Positions 16,587 through 24,845 of a DNA stretch of 40,786 bases are shown piece by piece; the first letter of the stretch is position 1, and each line of letters begins with the position of its first letter. The stretch is taken from positions 1 through 40,786 of the forward strand of contig JANSYF010000028.1 in NCBI GenBank assembly GCA_024742575.1. Direction: 5' to 3'. Made by a program: the position numbers and the translations under genes. Origin of the DNA: Paracoccaceae bacterium. Its GTDB lineage: Bacteria > Pseudomonadota > Alphaproteobacteria > Rhodobacterales > Rhodobacteraceae. The notes below the pieces were generated by a model. It worked only from the letters and a program-made list of their open reading frames with translations, had not been told where the DNA came from and made no database searches.

Positions 16587-17327
16587 GTGACATATTGCGT
16601 TGGAATGATGCTGCGCAGCGGCTTGGTCTTCATGTCGGACACACGCACGAATGCCGGGTTGGACAACATCTCGACCTTTAAGAAAATGACGGTCTGGGAA
16701 GAACCGGGTGAACGTGTGTTGACCCTTATGTCGGCGGGTAACTTGGCCACCACTCAAGCTGTGGTCAGCTTGCTTGATGAACGCAGCAAGGTCCCTGAAG
16801 ACAGAACGCCTTCGCTGATGAAAGCGCCGTCGATGTTTCAAGCCGCCTGCATGGTTGGCGACACGTTGCGCGAGGTCATCAAGGGCTTGCGCGACGGGGG
16901 GCAACGCGCTGAAAGCGCGTTTGAAGCGACGTTGATTCTGGGGGGACAAATCGCAGGTAGCCCGCCGCGTCTGTTCCTGATCTACCCGCAAGGCAACTTC
17001 ATCGAAGCAGGAGAAGACACACCATTCTTCCAGATCGGTGAAATCAAATACGGACGCCCCATCCTTGTACGCGCCTATGATCCTGACCTTAGCTTTGCCG
17101 AAGCCCTGAAGCTCTTGCTTGTCAGTTTCGACTCGACGCTGAAAGCGAATTTGTCCGTTGGAGCGCCGCTTGATTACTTCTGCTACACAACCGACAGTCT
17201 CGAGAAAAAAAATGTGGGTCGGGTCGAAGCAGACAATGCCGAATTTCAGGCGATCTCGACTCAGTGGGGCAATGCGCTTAAGCAGGCGCTCGATACGTTG
17301 CCCGACGTGCACCTGAACACCAACTGA
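16587..17327 (+). CDS. Anbu-type proteasome homologue peptidase
   Basis: The 246-residue protein begins MTYCVGMMLRSGLVFMSDTRTN, typical of Anbu, the ancestral-beta-subunit relative of HslV and the 20S proteasome. The Thr after the initiator Met would be the N-terminal nucleophile, and Asp/Arg in SDTRTN and the lysine near 32-33 (TFKKMTV) fit the Ntn-hydrolase site. The start is a GTG at 16587. In this family the gene sits with circularly permuted ATP-grasp, alpha-E and transglutaminase genes, as it does here. The natural substrate is not established. Confidence 0.92.
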   Translation: MTYCVGMMLRSGLVFMSDTRTNAGLDNISTFKKMTVWEEPGERVLTLMSAGNLATTQAVVSLLDERSKVPEDRTPSLMKAPSMFQAACMVGDTLREVIKGLRDGGQRAESAFEATLILGGQIAGSPPRLFLIYPQGNFIEAGEDTPFFQIGEIKYGRPILVRAYDPDLSFAEALKLLLVSFDSTLKANLSVGAPLDYFCYTTDSLEKKNVGRVEADNAEFQAISTQWGNALKQALDTLPDVHLNTN

Positions 17328-17350
17328 ACCAAAAAGCCGAGAGTCCTGTC

Positions 17351-18304
17351 ATGTCTGCAAGCCCCGTTATCTGCGTCGGCGGTGAAAACCTCATTGATCA
17401 CGTCACCCGCGATGAAGACGTCTCTGCCCTTGCAGGTGGATCACCCTTTAATGTGGCGATGGCTTTGGGCCGACAGCAAGCCGACGTGCACTACCTGACC
17501 CCAATTTCGACCGACACTTGGGGTGACACGCTAGCCGACACGCTGCTTGCGTCTGGTGTGACGCTTGCTGGTGGGCGCATCGATGCGCCGACGACCATTG
17601 CCCGCGTGACCGTCACTAAGGGCATCCCGTCATATGTGTTCGAGCGTGATGGCACAGCAGAGCGCGCTGTGACCGCCGCCTTTTTGGCTGCTTCGATGCC
17701 GACCGGAACAACCGCTTTGCACACCGGATCACTGGCGCTGACCGATGGCGCAGATGCCGACGCTTGGGAAGAGACCTGCAAAACCGCCTATGCGTCCGGC
17801 ACACTTGTTTCCCTTGATCCGAATGTCCGCCTGTCGGTGATCACCGATATCGATGCCTATCGCGCGCGCATCTTCCGCATGATCAAGGCCGCGCATGTGC
17901 TGAAACTCAGCGATGAAGACCTTGAAGGTTTGTGCCCGGAAATGGCGCAGGATGCCGCACTCGCACATGTGCGCAGCCAGACATCTGCGTCGCTTGTTGT
18001 CATGACCAAAGGTCCCGACGGCGCAATTGCCATGCGCGGCGACAACACGGTGAACATTCCCGCACCTGCGGTACCCGGTCTTGTTGATACGGTCGGCGCA
18101 GGTGACACGTTCATGGCAACGCTGCTGGCTGGTCTGGCCCGGACCGACGCGCTGGCATCCGCCGCACTAGACGAGCTTGGTGCCGCTCAGGTCGAAGCCC
18201 TGATCCGCCGTGCGGGTATGGCCGCTGCCATCAATTGCAGCCGCGCAGGATGCAACCCCCCGACCTTGTCCGAGCTTGACTCCGCAATGGCTGCGGTCGG
18301 CTGA
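17351..18304 (+). CDS. PfkB-family carbohydrate kinase (fructokinase-like)
   Basis: The 317-residue protein shows both PfkB signatures: the N-terminal ALAGGSPFNVAMALGR (residues 27-41), and the C-terminal GLVDTVGAGDTFMATLL with catalytic Asp252. It phosphorylates a sugar, probably a fructose-type ketose or 2-keto sugar, with ATP. It starts 23 bases after the Anbu gene and ends 4 bases before a transaldolase-like gene, so it looks like part of the same transcript. The sugar substrate cannot be assigned. Confidence 0.9.
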   Translation: MSASPVICVGGENLIDHVTRDEDVSALAGGSPFNVAMALGRQQADVHYLTPISTDTWGDTLADTLLASGVTLAGGRIDAPTTIARVTVTKGIPSYVFERDGTAERAVTAAFLAASMPTGTTALHTGSLALTDGADADAWEETCKTAYASGTLVSLDPNVRLSVITDIDAYRARIFRMIKAAHVLKLSDEDLEGLCPEMAQDAALAHVRSQTSASLVVMTKGPDGAIAMRGDNTVNIPAPAVPGLVDTVGAGDTFMATLLAGLARTDALASAALDELGAAQVEALIRRAGMAAAINCSRAGCNPPTLSELDSAMAAVG

Positions 18305-18308
18305 CATT

Positions 18309-18968
18309 TTGGACCTCTACCTCGACACGGCAGACGACGCGGCATGGGCAGATCTCATGCCCACGGGCCTCTTTCGGGGCATTACGACCAACCCGCTTCT
18401 GGCACAGCGCGCGGGGTTGGACTATCCGACGATCAACTGGGCCAAGATGGCACGGCGCGCCCGAGACCTCGGTGCGCGAGAACTGCATGGTCAGGTGTTT
18501 GGCCCGGTCTCGACTTATGTTGACTGGGCGCAAGAACTTTACGACGTTGGCGCGACGGCTGGTCTGCGCACGGTCGTCAAAATTCCGATGACGCCCGAGG
18601 CCTTGCGCGCCGTCCCGTCAATCAAGGCATTGGGTGGTCCGATCCTGCTCACTGCTGTGTATGACCCCAAACAGGTGATCGTGGCCAAGGCACTGGGTGC
18701 CGATTTCGCGGCCCCCTATTTCGGCCGTATGAAAGAGGCGGGATTGCCAGCTTTGGACCACCTGTCAAAAATGCATGCCATCTCTGGCGGTCAGCCGCGC
18801 ATCCTTGTGGCATCGCTGCGCACCACCGATCAAATGGTGGCGCTTGCTGCCCGCGGATTGGACTGTTTCACTCTGTCGCCCGACCTTGCACGCGGCTTGT
18901 TCAGGGAGCCCAAGACCCAAGAGGCGGCGGCCGCTTTCGAAGCCGCCGCCGCCAGTCAGCCGTCATAA
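18309..18968 (+). CDS. Transaldolase / fructose-6-phosphate aldolase family protein
   Basis: The 219-residue protein (from a TTG start) begins DLYLDTADDAAW and has GITTNPLL and TVVKIPMTPEALR. The Schiff-base lysine is Lys91, as in TalC/FSA-type small transaldolases of about 215-220 residues. The family makes or breaks C-C bonds in sugar phosphates. The TTG at 18309 gives the normal family N-terminus; an ATT at 18306 is possible, while longer starts would run into the PfkB gene. It is 4 bases after the kinase, suggesting kinase then aldolase in one pathway. Its stop overlaps the end of the convergent small gene by a few bases. Confidence 0.85.
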   Translation: MDLYLDTADDAAWADLMPTGLFRGITTNPLLAQRAGLDYPTINWAKMARRARDLGARELHGQVFGPVSTYVDWAQELYDVGATAGLRTVVKIPMTPEALRAVPSIKALGGPILLTAVYDPKQVIVAKALGADFAAPYFGRMKEAGLPALDHLSKMHAISGGQPRILVASLRTTDQMVALAARGLDCFTLSPDLARGLFREPKTQEAAAAFEAAAASQPS

Positions 18969-19265
18969 CGACAGTCGACGTTCCTTGGCACCGCCGCGCC
19001 GCCGCGGTTTCGGCAGCGCAAGATCAAGCGGCGTAAGTGGCGCATTTAAAGACGCCTTCAGCAACTTGCAGAATTCCGCAACCGCCGGATCGGTGTCCCT
19101 AAAAGGCGCTGCGGCCATATAGGCGCGGGTGGCCTCGGTCAGATAACAGGCCTTGGCAGGCAACCCGCCAAGCCATTGCATATAGCCCATTTGCCCAATT
19201 TCTCGCGCACGTTCCGCCGTGCGTGGATTGACCTGCAACTGGGTCAGGGTTCGTTCGATCGACAT
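18963..19265 (-). CDS. Unrecognised ~100-residue protein downstream of a cobalamin riboswitch
   Basis: The 100-residue product starts MSIERTLTQLQVNPRTAER and ends in a basic tail (PKPRRRGGAKERRLSL). No signal peptide or membrane span is visible, and I recognise no domain. The middle is amphipathic (GYMQWLGGLPAKACYLTEATRAYM). I chose the ATG at 19265 because GGAGGG lies 7 bases upstream; an upstream TTG at 19334 would overlap a short leader frame. It is the only gene on this strand between the riboswitch at 19381-19546 and the convergent transaldolase gene, so it is the sole candidate target of cobalamin control here. A role in B12 metabolism, or replacement of a B12 enzyme, is inference only. 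Confidence 0.7.
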   Translation of the reverse strand: MSIERTLTQLQVNPRTAERAREIGQMGYMQWLGGLPAKACYLTEATRAYMAAAPFRDTDPAVAEFCKLLKASLNAPLTPLDLALPKPRRRGGAKERRLSL

Positions 19266-19291
19266 ATCAGCGCCCTCCGCGCGAGGACGGG

Positions 19292-19339
19292 TCACATCGA
19301 GGTCGCGCTCATGTATCGCACCGGATCGGCGCAAGGCAT
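19292..19339 (-). CDS. Possible 15-residue leader peptide after the cobalamin riboswitch
   Basis: A short frame (MPCADPVRYMSATSM, then TGA) has a good GGAGG site 5 bases before its ATG, and that site lies directly behind the riboswitch. It ends 26 bases before the unrecognised 100-residue gene. If translated, the riboswitch could control this leader first and the gene by coupling. It could equally be a chance frame. Confidence 0.35.
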   Translation of the reverse strand: MPCADPVRYMSATSM

Positions 19340-19380
19340 ATCGACCTCCGGTGCACCCCGCCCGGGTTCAGTTCACATGT

Positions 19381-19546
19381 GATGGCAGGTCTCCTGACTC
19401 GCGGGTCATCGTGCGGCTCGCACCTTCCCAGGCTTTTCAGCCCAGTGGTCTTTGCGCGAAACACTTACCGCTTACAGTTGCGGGGGCAGTCACGGAATTG
19501 CACCGTATTCCCTATTCGGGCAGCGCTCGCACGCTGCCCACCATCG
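19381..19546 (-). promoter_or_regulatory. Cobalamin (B12) riboswitch
   Basis: Read on the minus strand, the segment carries the conserved core of the cobalamin riboswitch: GGTGCAATTCCGTGACTG, CCCCCGCAACTGTAAGCGG, CACTGGGC, CTGGGAAGG, CGATGACCCGCGAGTCAGG, then the B12-box end AGACCTGCC. The closing P1 stem is GATGG (19541-19545) with CCATC (19381-19385), and a strong GC stem (GCAGCG/CGCTGC) lies near 19522-19536. Binding of adenosylcobalamin normally represses downstream translation or transcription. The following GGAGG site (19345-19349) suggests translational control. It faces the unrecognised 100-residue gene. Nothing is recognised in 19547-19800 between it and the next gene. Confidence 0.95.
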
Positions 19547-19800
19547 CTCAAGACTGTCACAGATGTCGCGATTCCATTCAATCTGCTTTGTGCGGATGGG
19601 TTCAATTCGACGCAAATCGCAGTCCGAGAACACTGGTTGTTAAGACATCGGTGCCAGAACAGGGCGGCACTTGGGCAACTAGGCCCAATTCGCTCCGAAA
19701 AGGCCTGTGGTTGATGCGCACTACCGTGTTTTTGTTCCTGTTCTGGCGCTTACCCCGTTTGGTCGGCGTCATACGTTTAGGTGCGCGCTGGGCGATTTTC

Positions 19801-22800
19801 TCACATGTCAAATGGCGGATCAGACAAGCCAACCAGTTGCAAAAGGAATCCTTCGCGGCTTCCGTCCAGAATTTCGGAATAGAACGCATTGCTTTGCGTC
19901 ATTCCGATGTCAAGGCTGCTGGTAGACCCGTCGAACCCTTGCATCACCGCGGTTGCAATACCTGTGTCGGACATGCCGAGTGTCACCGCGAAATGCCCAC
20001 CCAATTCAACTTTACTGGCCAGGTAAGCAGCATCGGCTGCGCTTCCGGTTTCTGCCTTCGCACCTTCCAGAATTGCCAGAATGAATTGGGCAGGCGCAAG
20101 CCCGTCTTCGCTCTGCAGCGCATTCAACCAGAACGCCATGCCCGCACTATCCGGTGTCCGTCCCAATACGTTATCGTAGACCGCGTTTACAAAGGACGGC
20201 ATGTCATCCAAAGCGCCATACAGGTCGCGTGTCTCGGGCTGGTCGAAGAAATACCCGGCAATGTCTTCAAGACCCAACCCACCGGCCATCTGATCGCCCC
20301 AATAAAAGAGTCCGACTGCATCCGGTGCACGGTTGAAATACGCGATGTAAAGCTCGGTCAATGCAATCATCGCCATACTGCTCAACTGCGCCATGCCATC
20401 AAACATGCCAATTTCAATTCCATTTTCCGTAAACGGGTGAACTTCGCTTTCAAAATCGATTTGTTCGATATTCCGCAACTGCAGCAGGTCCGCATCGGAT
20501 GCGCGGTCTTCGATCCAGACGTCGCTGCTCGAGACCCGCAACGAATAATTGCCTTGGTCTCCTGCCAACATAACGGTGTCGAACCCTCCACCGCCATCAG
20601 CCAGGAAATCGCTGACGGCAGGCCGGATCACATCATCTTCATCGCTCGCACCATGCGTCAGTCCCTGTCCATCGGGCACTCCCGGGTCAGCCGATCGTTC
20701 TGCGAAGGGACCGACCAAAGGTGCGGGCAAACTTACACCAATCTCTTGTTCGACCCACTGAATGATTTGTGGGAGATTTTGAGTGATTTGTGGATGGATT
20801 GTGTTTGGGAGTTCGATGTCTGTGTTTGGTGTGGTTCCGAAGAGAGCTGTGTAGTGGATGGCGGCGGCGAGGAAGTAGAGTGTGGGTGTTCCGTGGCCAT
20901 CGATGTCCTGGAAGAGGTCCTCTGCGGAGAGTTCTGTGAGTTGCAGGTTGTTGATCATCTGGATGATCGAGGGGCCTGTGCTGATGAGGCGGACATCGAG
21001 GTCTGGTCGGGCGTCCTGGATGATGGCGTGCAGGGACACCCACCAGCTGTGCCAATCTCCGGTGAGATGGTCCATCCAGGCTGCGAATTCGGTTGCGTTT
21101 GGGGGGAAGTTTTCGGCGAAGGGTTCAAGGCTGGGCCATGTCTCGTAGAGATTGATGGCCGCGCCCGGGGCCTGCCCCTCGACCCATGCGATGATCCGCA
21201 GGGCCGCGTCGGCGGGCGATGTGCTGGGGTCGGCATAATCGGGCGCGCCGGGGGCCTGGTCTTGGGTGAAGTTTTCTTCCGAGATCGTGATGCGGTTGAA
21301 ACCGGCCTGGGCAAAGCTCTGGCCGCCTTCCGGGTCCCAGGAGGAGTCGACGCCTTCGATCCACAGATGCGGGTTTGGCGGCAGGTCGTCATGCCGTGTC
21401 AGCATGCCGGTCTGGATGTCGGCGGTATAGGAGGTGCCGGACTGATCCGCCATCAGGTCCATCCAATGGGGGATGGAATGTTCGGGATTGCCGTTCGCGA
21501 GGGCGAACAGCCCGGTTCCGAAGACATATTCGCGGACCTCGGCCGTTGCCTCTGGCTGTGGTTCCGGCTGGGGCTGCGGTTCGGGTGTTGGCGTTGCTTC
21601 TGGCTGGGGCTGTGGTTCCGGCTGGGAGGTGACAACCGGTGTGTCGTCCTCATCGTCCTGCGGTTCTGGCGGTGTGGGTGCCGGAGGCAGATCGAACGTG
21701 GCGTTGCCAACGATCCCGTCCTTCATCGTGGCGGGGGCTGGGTGGCTTTCCATGAATTCCACCACGGCGTCATGCCGGGCAGTGCTGTCCTGGAGGTGGC
21801 GCAGCGATCCCCAGCTACCCCATTGGCTGGGTTCAGAGACATCGACAAAGGCGTTAAAGAGTGTGCCGCCGGCGGCTTCCCATCCTGCGAGCAGTTCGGT
21901 GTAGAGCTGACCCATGCCGTCGGAATAGTTGAGATGTGTGAAGAACTCGGTGAGCAGGTCATTGCTGATCCACTGGCCGCTGCCCACCACATGGGTGCCG
22001 CCTTCGTACATCACCAGGTCGAGGCCATGCGCATCGGCGACGGACTTGTGATAGGCGAACATCTCGAACAGGCTGGCAAGGGAATCCTCGGCGTCACCGG
22101 TGATGGAACCGTCGCGCAATTCGCGCACGGCAAGGTCCACCGCCTGATCGAAGCGGTGCTCGGCGACATAGGCGTCGGCGGCCGTGCCGCTCAGCCCAAG
22201 GGTGGCGGCGTCCTGACGGGCCTGCGTCTCGCTTTGGGCGATCCAGTTCAGCACCAGCGGAGCCTTTGCATCGGTGCCAAGACCGCCGCTGAAATAGCCG
22301 GTGATGGCATAGGTGTCGAAGGACAGGTAGGGGGCCTCATTGGCCGGGCTGAGGGCCTGCCAGTTGGGGGCCTGCAGGATCGATTCCTCCAGCCCGGGCC
22401 AGCCGGTATGGGTTGCGATGACCTTGACCAGTCGATCCTCGGATCCCGCATAGATACTGTCGAGCACGTCGGCCATCCCGGCGGCACGGGCCCCGTATTC
22501 CTGCATCCAGCCATCGCCAAGATCCTGACCAAAGCGCGCCTGGGCGGCCTCTGCGGCATCGCGCGCCTGTTCGAACATCCAGTTCCAAACCTCGTTGGAC
22601 ATCTCGAAATGGGCCCGCAGATCGGGATCGAGGTTGTCACGCACATAGGTGGCGAAGTTGCGGATATAGGCCTCGTCGGCATTCCACGGCATGTTGAACC
22701 ACGGCTCGGTGCCGGTGGCATTGGCCAGCGCGACCATCACTTCGAGCGGCACACCTTCGGCATAGCTGTAGGTGCCTGCGGTGGGGCGCTCGGACCAGCT

Positions 22801-23403
22801 GCGGATTGTGGACTCGTTGGTCTCCTGCCAATCCATGAAGCGCAGGCCCTGGGCGTCGTTGATCACGTCGAGCCAGAGCGGGTTGAACAACGCACCGGCC
22901 TCAAAAGCGGGAATATATTCTTGCTTGACCACTTCGATGTTGCGCAGGTAGTTGCCGGTGTTCTGCGGGTCGGTGGACGTGATCGAGATGGTGACCATGC
23001 CTTCGCCCGTTGGGGTGTGGTTGAACCAGATCTCGCCATCGGATTGCGAGACGATCTCGGCACCATGCACATGGATCTCGCCTGCACCGTCATAGCTCAG
23101 ACGGTAGGTGCCGGCCGTATAAAGCGCCTCAGCCGGCATCTCGGTCAGGATGAAGGTCTCGATCCGGTCCACACCCGCAGGCAGGTCGGTGATCCAGCCC
23201 TCGGCATCCAGAAGGCCCATCTGGCGCAAATCCTCGGTCTGGTAAGCGCCCCACTGGCTCTCGCTGTGCCCAAGCCACGGACGCGCCGTCTTGAAAACAT
23301 CCAGAAACGGCTGCTGAACACTCCAGTCAACAACACCCCGCAACCCAAACGAAAGACCCGCCCCAGATGTCTGCGTCCCAAATACGTTGGCAAAGGGTTC
23401 CAT
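19801..23403 (-). CDS. Modular secreted protein: glycosidase-like barrel, SGNH-like domain, DUF4214
   Basis: The 1200-residue protein has no classical signal peptide. Residues 1-160 look like beta-rich and early barrel sequence. About 160-540 resembles a clan-A glycoside hydrolase, with HFEMSNEVWNW (Asn270-Glu271, acid/base type) and LVMYEGGTH (Glu467, possible nucleophile). A Pro/Gln/Glu linker spans about 574-620 (near 21543-21684). About 625-860 resembles SGNH-like domains of marine secreted proteins (HWMDLM, YETWP, DIDGHGTPTLYF with Asp833 and His837), but the block expected to hold serine reads FGTGLF. Residues 1011-1126 are DUF4214 repeats (ELYIAYFNRAPDAVGLFYW and NVLGRTPDSAGMAFWL), common in type I secreted proteins. 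I prefer the ATG at 23403 over the GTG at 23415 because GGAG lies 6 bases upstream. It is probably an extracellular polysaccharide-active protein; the substrate is unknown. Confidence 0.85.
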   Translation of the reverse strand: MEPFANVFGTQTSGAGLSFGLRGVVDWSVQQPFLDVFKTARPWLGHSESQWGAYQTEDLRQMGLLDAEGWITDLPAGVDRIETFILTEMPAEALYTAGTYRLSYDGAGEIHVHGAEIVSQSDGEIWFNHTPTGEGMVTISITSTDPQNTGNYLRNIEVVKQEYIPAFEAGALFNPLWLDVINDAQGLRFMDWQETNESTIRSWSERPTAGTYSYAEGVPLEVMVALANATGTEPWFNMPWNADEAYIRNFATYVRDNLDPDLRAHFEMSNEVWNWMFEQARDAAEAAQARFGQDLGDGWMQEYGARAAGMADVLDSIYAGSEDRLVKVIATHTGWPGLEESILQAPNWQALSPANEAPYLSFDTYAITGYFSGGLGTDAKAPLVLNWIAQSETQARQDAATLGLSGTAADAYVAEHRFDQAVDLAVRELRDGSITGDAEDSLASLFEMFAYHKSVADAHGLDLVMYEGGTHVVGSGQWISNDLLTEFFTHLNYSDGMGQLYTELLAGWEAAGGTLFNAFVDVSEPSQWGSWGSLRHLQDSTARHDAVVEFMESHPAPATMKDGIVGNATFDLPPAPTPPEPQDDEDDTPVVTSQPEPQPQPEATPTPEPQPQPEPQPEATAEVREYVFGTGLFALANGNPEHSIPHWMDLMADQSGTSYTADIQTGMLTRHDDLPPNPHLWIEGVDSSWDPEGGQSFAQAGFNRITISEENFTQDQAPGAPDYADPSTSPADAALRIIAWVEGQAPGAAINLYETWPSLEPFAENFPPNATEFAAWMDHLTGDWHSWWVSLHAIIQDARPDLDVRLISTGPSIIQMINNLQLTELSAEDLFQDIDGHGTPTLYFLAAAIHYTALFGTTPNTDIELPNTIHPQITQNLPQIIQWVEQEIGVSLPAPLVGPFAERSADPGVPDGQGLTHGASDEDDVIRPAVSDFLADGGGGFDTVMLAGDQGNYSLRVSSSDVWIEDRASDADLLQLRNIEQIDFESEVHPFTENGIEIGMFDGMAQLSSMAMIALTELYIAYFNRAPDAVGLFYWGDQMAGGLGLEDIAGYFFDQPETRDLYGALDDMPSFVNAVYDNVLGRTPDSAGMAFWLNALQSEDGLAPAQFILAILEGAKAETGSAADAAYLASKVELGGHFAVTLGMSDTGIATAVMQGFDGSTSSLDIGMTQSNAFYSEILDGSREGFLLQLVGLSDPPFDM

Positions 23404-23735
23404 GCCCCACTCCACTCATCCAAAACGCCCCCGCGTTGGGTGATGACTGGACAAGTGTGAACACCGCTTTAACGAGCGAAGTTTCGGAAAATGCGATTGA
23501 ATTTAGCGTGTTAGCTAGAGGTGCCTGAGATCCCTTCCGAAAAGGATAAAACCATTCGTCCTGACAATGGGTTAGTTGTCAGTCGCGGAGCGACGGAGAT
23601 CGCACAGAGCGACTGTTGGCAATTTGCAGCCGATTTGAGACAATTTGTAAAATGAGCCGCAGATTCTGGTTTTTCTCAGACCGCCTCGGCCAACTGCAAG
23701 CCTAACGTCTATTTGAATCGCAACGGTGCTTGGAC
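23404..23735. other. Gene-free gap with small hairpins upstream of the modular secreted gene
   Basis: No gene is seen here. It should contain the leftward promoter of the modular secreted protein gene. Two adjacent dyads stand out: CTGACAA (23561-23567) with TTGTCAG (23576-23582), and GTCGC (23582-23586) with GCGAC (23590-23594). They could be operators or form hairpins. I could not assign -10/-35 boxes confidently. Confidence 0.5.
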
Positions 23736-24152
23736 TCAGGTCCGGCGCAGTTTGATCACAACATTGACGCTGGAGATCTCCGCACCCTCGGGGGGGGCCG
23801 GAATGCGAGCAATTTCAAGCTCGTGCGCAGGCGCATCGGTCAGACGGCCATCGTCTTCCCAGAAAAAATGTGGATGGTCGTGAGTATTGGTGTCAAAATA
23901 GCTGCGAGCGCCGTCAACTGTAACTTCCTGCATCAGCCCTGCGTCACAAAACGCCCGAAGCGTGTTGTAGACCGTCGCCAATGACACTTGTTCACCAGTT
24001 GTCTGCGCGGCGGCAAAAAGACTTTCAGCGGTCACATGGCGGTTCTTTCCGTCGCCGACAAGCAACGATGCCAGCGCCACGCGTTGCCGAGTCGGCCGCA
24101 CGCCACCCTTGGACAGCCAATCGGTTCCGCGCTCGATGGATCGTGAAGACAT
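23736..24152 (-). CDS. irr: Fur-family iron response regulator Irr
   Basis: The 138-residue protein has a Fur-type winged helix ([31 protein letters not shown], residues 19-73) and a short metal/heme region ([10 protein letters not shown], His91, 93 and 95). The lack of Fur's C-terminal cysteine motifs and the general length fit Irr, the alphaproteobacterial regulator that senses iron through heme. The Bradyrhizobium heme motif GCPWHD is absent, as is usual in many relatives. The start at 24152 was chosen over a much longer upstream frame because family proteins begin here and AGGAG precedes it. It is divergent from fabA, an arrangement I know from Rhodobacteraceae. Confidence 0.9.
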   Translation of the reverse strand: MSSRSIERGTDWLSKGGVRPTRQRVALASLLVGDGKNRHVTAESLFAAAQTTGEQVSLATVYNTLRAFCDAGLMQEVTVDGARSYFDTNTHDHPHFFWEDDGRLTDAPAHELEIARIPAPPEGAEISSVNVVIKLRRT

Positions 24153-24178
24153 GCCAAATTCGCTCCTTGTCACCTTTC

Positions 24179-24208
24179 TATATAGGGTGCGAATGGCTCG
24201 CAGTTCAA
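24179..24208 (-). promoter_or_regulatory. Likely irr promoter
   Basis: On the minus strand TTGAAC (24203-24208) and TATATA (24179-24184) are separated by 18 bases and sit 27 bases before the irr start, a good sigma-70-like match. No convincing Irr-box palindrome is visible in the irr-fabA gap. Confidence 0.5.
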
Positions 24209-24324
24209 ATAAATTTCTTGCAACAACTTGTCTCAGGCCACGCGTGCGGTGGGCTTGCACGCTTGGCGCGCGGGATGATAGACGAGGCAAGATTTTGCCA
24301 ATCAACCCGGGAGCCCTGCCGACC

Positions 24325-24834
24325 ATGTCTGAATATCCTAGCAGTTTCGACCGTGACGATCTCTTGAAATGCGCGCGTGGCGAGTTGTTCGGGCCGGGCA
24401 ATGCTCAGCTTCCTGAGCCGCCCATGTTGATGATGGACAGGATTACTGAGATTTCGGGTGATGGCGGGGAACATGGTAAAGGCCATGTCGTGGCCGAGTT
24501 CGATATCACACCAGACCTTTGGTTTTTCGACTGCCACTTCCCGGGCAACCCGATCATGCCGGGTTGTCTGGGTCTTGACGGTTTGTGGCAATTGACCGGC
24601 TTCAATCTGGGTTGGCGCGGCTGGCAGGGGCGCGGGTATGCGCTGGGTGTTGGTGAGGTCAAGCTGACCGGGATGGTGCGTCCTGACAGAAAGATGCTGT
24701 CTTATTACGTCGACTTCACCAAGGCGATCCAAACGCGCCGCCTGACCATGGGTGTTGCGGATGGCCGGGTCGAGGCGGACGGCGAGGTTATCTATCAGGT
24801 CAAGGACATGAAGGTCGCTCTTTCCGAGAGCTAA
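24325..24834 (+). CDS. fabA: 3-hydroxydecanoyl-ACP dehydratase/isomerase
   Basis: The 169-residue protein matches FabA in length and active site: His71 in [16 protein letters not shown] and Asp85 in [11 protein letters not shown]. FabA dehydrates 3-hydroxydecanoyl-ACP and isomerises trans-2 to cis-3-decenoyl-ACP, the branch point for unsaturated fatty acids in the anaerobic pathway. The ATG at 24325 gives [14 protein letters not shown], the usual N-terminus. It is separated from fabB by a minus-strand dddL gene, which interrupts the usual fabA-fabB run. Confidence 0.97.
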   Translation: MSEYPSSFDRDDLLKCARGELFGPGNAQLPEPPMLMMDRITEISGDGGEHGKGHVVAEFDITPDLWFFDCHFPGNPIMPGCLGLDGLWQLTGFNLGWRGWQGRGYALGVGEVKLTGMVRPDRKMLSYYVDFTKAIQTRRLTMGVADGRVEADGEVIYQVKDMKVALSES

Positions 24835-24845
24835 GCCTGAGGGCC

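Noticed and set aside
21543..21684. The repetitive CTGG/GGTTCCGG stretch as a CRISPR or tandem repeat locus
   Set aside because: It is the coding sequence of a Pro/Gln/Glu linker in the modular protein; the units are degenerate and in frame.
19219..23460. A 1413-codon open frame on the plus strand opposite the modular secreted gene
   Set aside because: It is composed of low-quality sequence mirroring the opposite coding frame, runs across the cobalamin riboswitch, and has no domain or ribosome site. The minus frame carries clear DUF4214 and barrel motifs.
24153..24324. An Irr/iron-control box between irr and fabA
   Set aside because: I looked for a TTTAGAA/TTCTAAA-like dyad and saw only a weak AT-rich stretch without convincing symmetry.
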